A stretch of 6,614 bases of DNA, from contig DPPH01000262.1 of the NCBI GenBank assembly GCA_003539375.1, forward strand, positions 1 to 6,614, given 5' to 3'. This DNA is from Clostridiales bacterium. GTDB lineage: Bacteria; Bacillota; Clostridia; Tissierellales; Dethiosulfatibacteraceae. Each line of letters begins with the position of its first letter. Positions within the stretch are counted from its first letter, which is position 1. Positions 6,144 through 6,614 of the stretch are shown piece after piece. Position numbers and translations under genes: made by a program. The notes under the pieces are model-generated. The model saw only the letters and a list, made by a program, of their open reading frames with translations, made no database searches and was not told where the DNA came from.

Positions 6144-6614
6144 ATGAAATATCCAGTATTAAATAGTGCAAGTTACATTTTAGTAAATACTCCTGATATG
6201 GTAATTCATAACGGTACAACACAAACAACAGAAAGATTATCCAATCCTGATTCGGAGTATTTAAGGAAAATTCCTTCACATATAAGAAAATATGAAGAAG
6301 TTTTAAACTATATACCCAATCAAGTTTATATAGGTAACATGAATCCTTCAGATTTAAGAGACAAAAAGTTGCCTTGGTATGATCTAAATTCAGATACAAA
6401 AGAAAGATACGGTAAATTCGGAGAAATTATGCCACAAGATGAATTTATTGGATTATTGAAAATATCCGATTCTTTTAATTTAGTCTTACTTGAAAAATCT
6501 TTTACAAATGACATTAAAAACAAACTATCTTCTCATAAGTTATTAAGTAAAGATGTTTATAAGTTAGGCGAAGGAAATGAAATAGAAAAAATAAAAAATG
6601 AAATAGAAAAAAAT
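6144..6614 (+). CDS. grdC: Glycine reductase protein C, beta subunit (N-terminal part, cut by window edge)
   Basis: The open frame runs from ATG at 6144 to the last base, 157 codons without a stop; full GrdC is about 510 residues, so roughly the first third is present. Protein C (GrdC plus GrdD) takes the carboxymethyl group from GrdA, forms an acetyl thioester and releases acetyl phosphate with inorganic phosphate. GrdC belongs to the FabH/PlsX-related acyl-transfer proteins. Recognisable stretches are the N-terminal YPVLNSASYILVNTPDMVIHNGTTQTTER (residues 3-31), then YIPNQVYIGNMNP and KFGEIMPQDEF (about 91-101). GGGAGGA (6133-6139) lies four bases before the start. grdD is expected to follow outside the window. 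The gene comes after the hairpin at 6072-6102, so it may be expressed at a lower level than grdA. Confidence 0.93.
   Translation, partial: MKYPVLNSASYILVNTPDMVIHNGTTQTTERLSNPDSEYLRKIPSHIRKYEEVLNYIPNQVYIGNMNPSDLRDKKLPWYDLNSDTKERYGKFGEIMPQDEFIGLLKISDSFNLVLLEKSFTNDIKNKLSSHKLLSKDVYKLGEGNEIEKIKNEIEKN

Noticed and set aside
6121..6399. Minus-strand open frame opposite the start of grdC.
   Set aside because: It covers the grdC ribosome binding site and conserved N-terminus and has no recognisable motif.

Overview
This window is the front of a glycine reductase (grd, Stickland fermentation) operon on the + strand, next to two minus-strand genes for a cysteine-rich flavoprotein and a DUF438/hemerythrin/PAS protein. 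The DNA is AT-rich, with strong AGGAGG-type ribosome binding sites, TAA or TAG stops and Gram-positive-style promoters. The glycine reductase system and the selenocysteine codons point to a strictly anaerobic, amino-acid-fermenting low-GC Firmicute (Clostridia or Tissierellia). The genus cannot be fixed from this sequence.

Layout. Positions 27-1778 (minus) hold a probable two-gene unit: the DUF438/HHE/PAS protein first, then a small FMN/iron-sulfur type flavoprotein 27 bases later. The divergent intergenic region 1779-2198 carries a minus-strand extended -10 promoter, a + strand promoter (TTGACT, 17 bases, TATTAT), a tandem two-aptamer glycine riboswitch and a rho-independent terminator just before the grdX ribosome binding site. 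The grd genes follow: grdX (2199-2570), grdE (2604-3890), grdB (3904-5211, in-frame UGA = selenocysteine 350), trxA (5228-5545), grdA (5588-6061, in-frame UGA = selenocysteine 44), an intercistronic terminator-like hairpin, and the first 157 codons of grdC (6144 to the window edge).

How the parts work together. Glycine binding to the riboswitch is expected to prevent termination and switch the operon on. Protein B (GrdE pyruvoyl proprotein plus selenoprotein GrdB) binds glycine and passes a carboxymethyl group to the selenocysteine of GrdA. Protein C (GrdC plus GrdD; grdD lies beyond the window) releases acetyl phosphate. Thioredoxin re-reduces GrdA. The overall reaction conserves energy as acetyl phosphate while using glycine as electron acceptor.

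Most notable points: both selenoprotein genes would be split or truncated if UGA were read as stop; the two UGA contexts share a small GCGG(G)TGCA hairpin motif; helix P2 of the second aptamer looks weakened; trxB is missing from its usual place and the gene order is rearranged; the thioredoxin active site is the unusual GDSCEPC; and hairpins lie on both sides of grdA. Glycine reductase is a well-described system, so I do not claim a wholly new one here.
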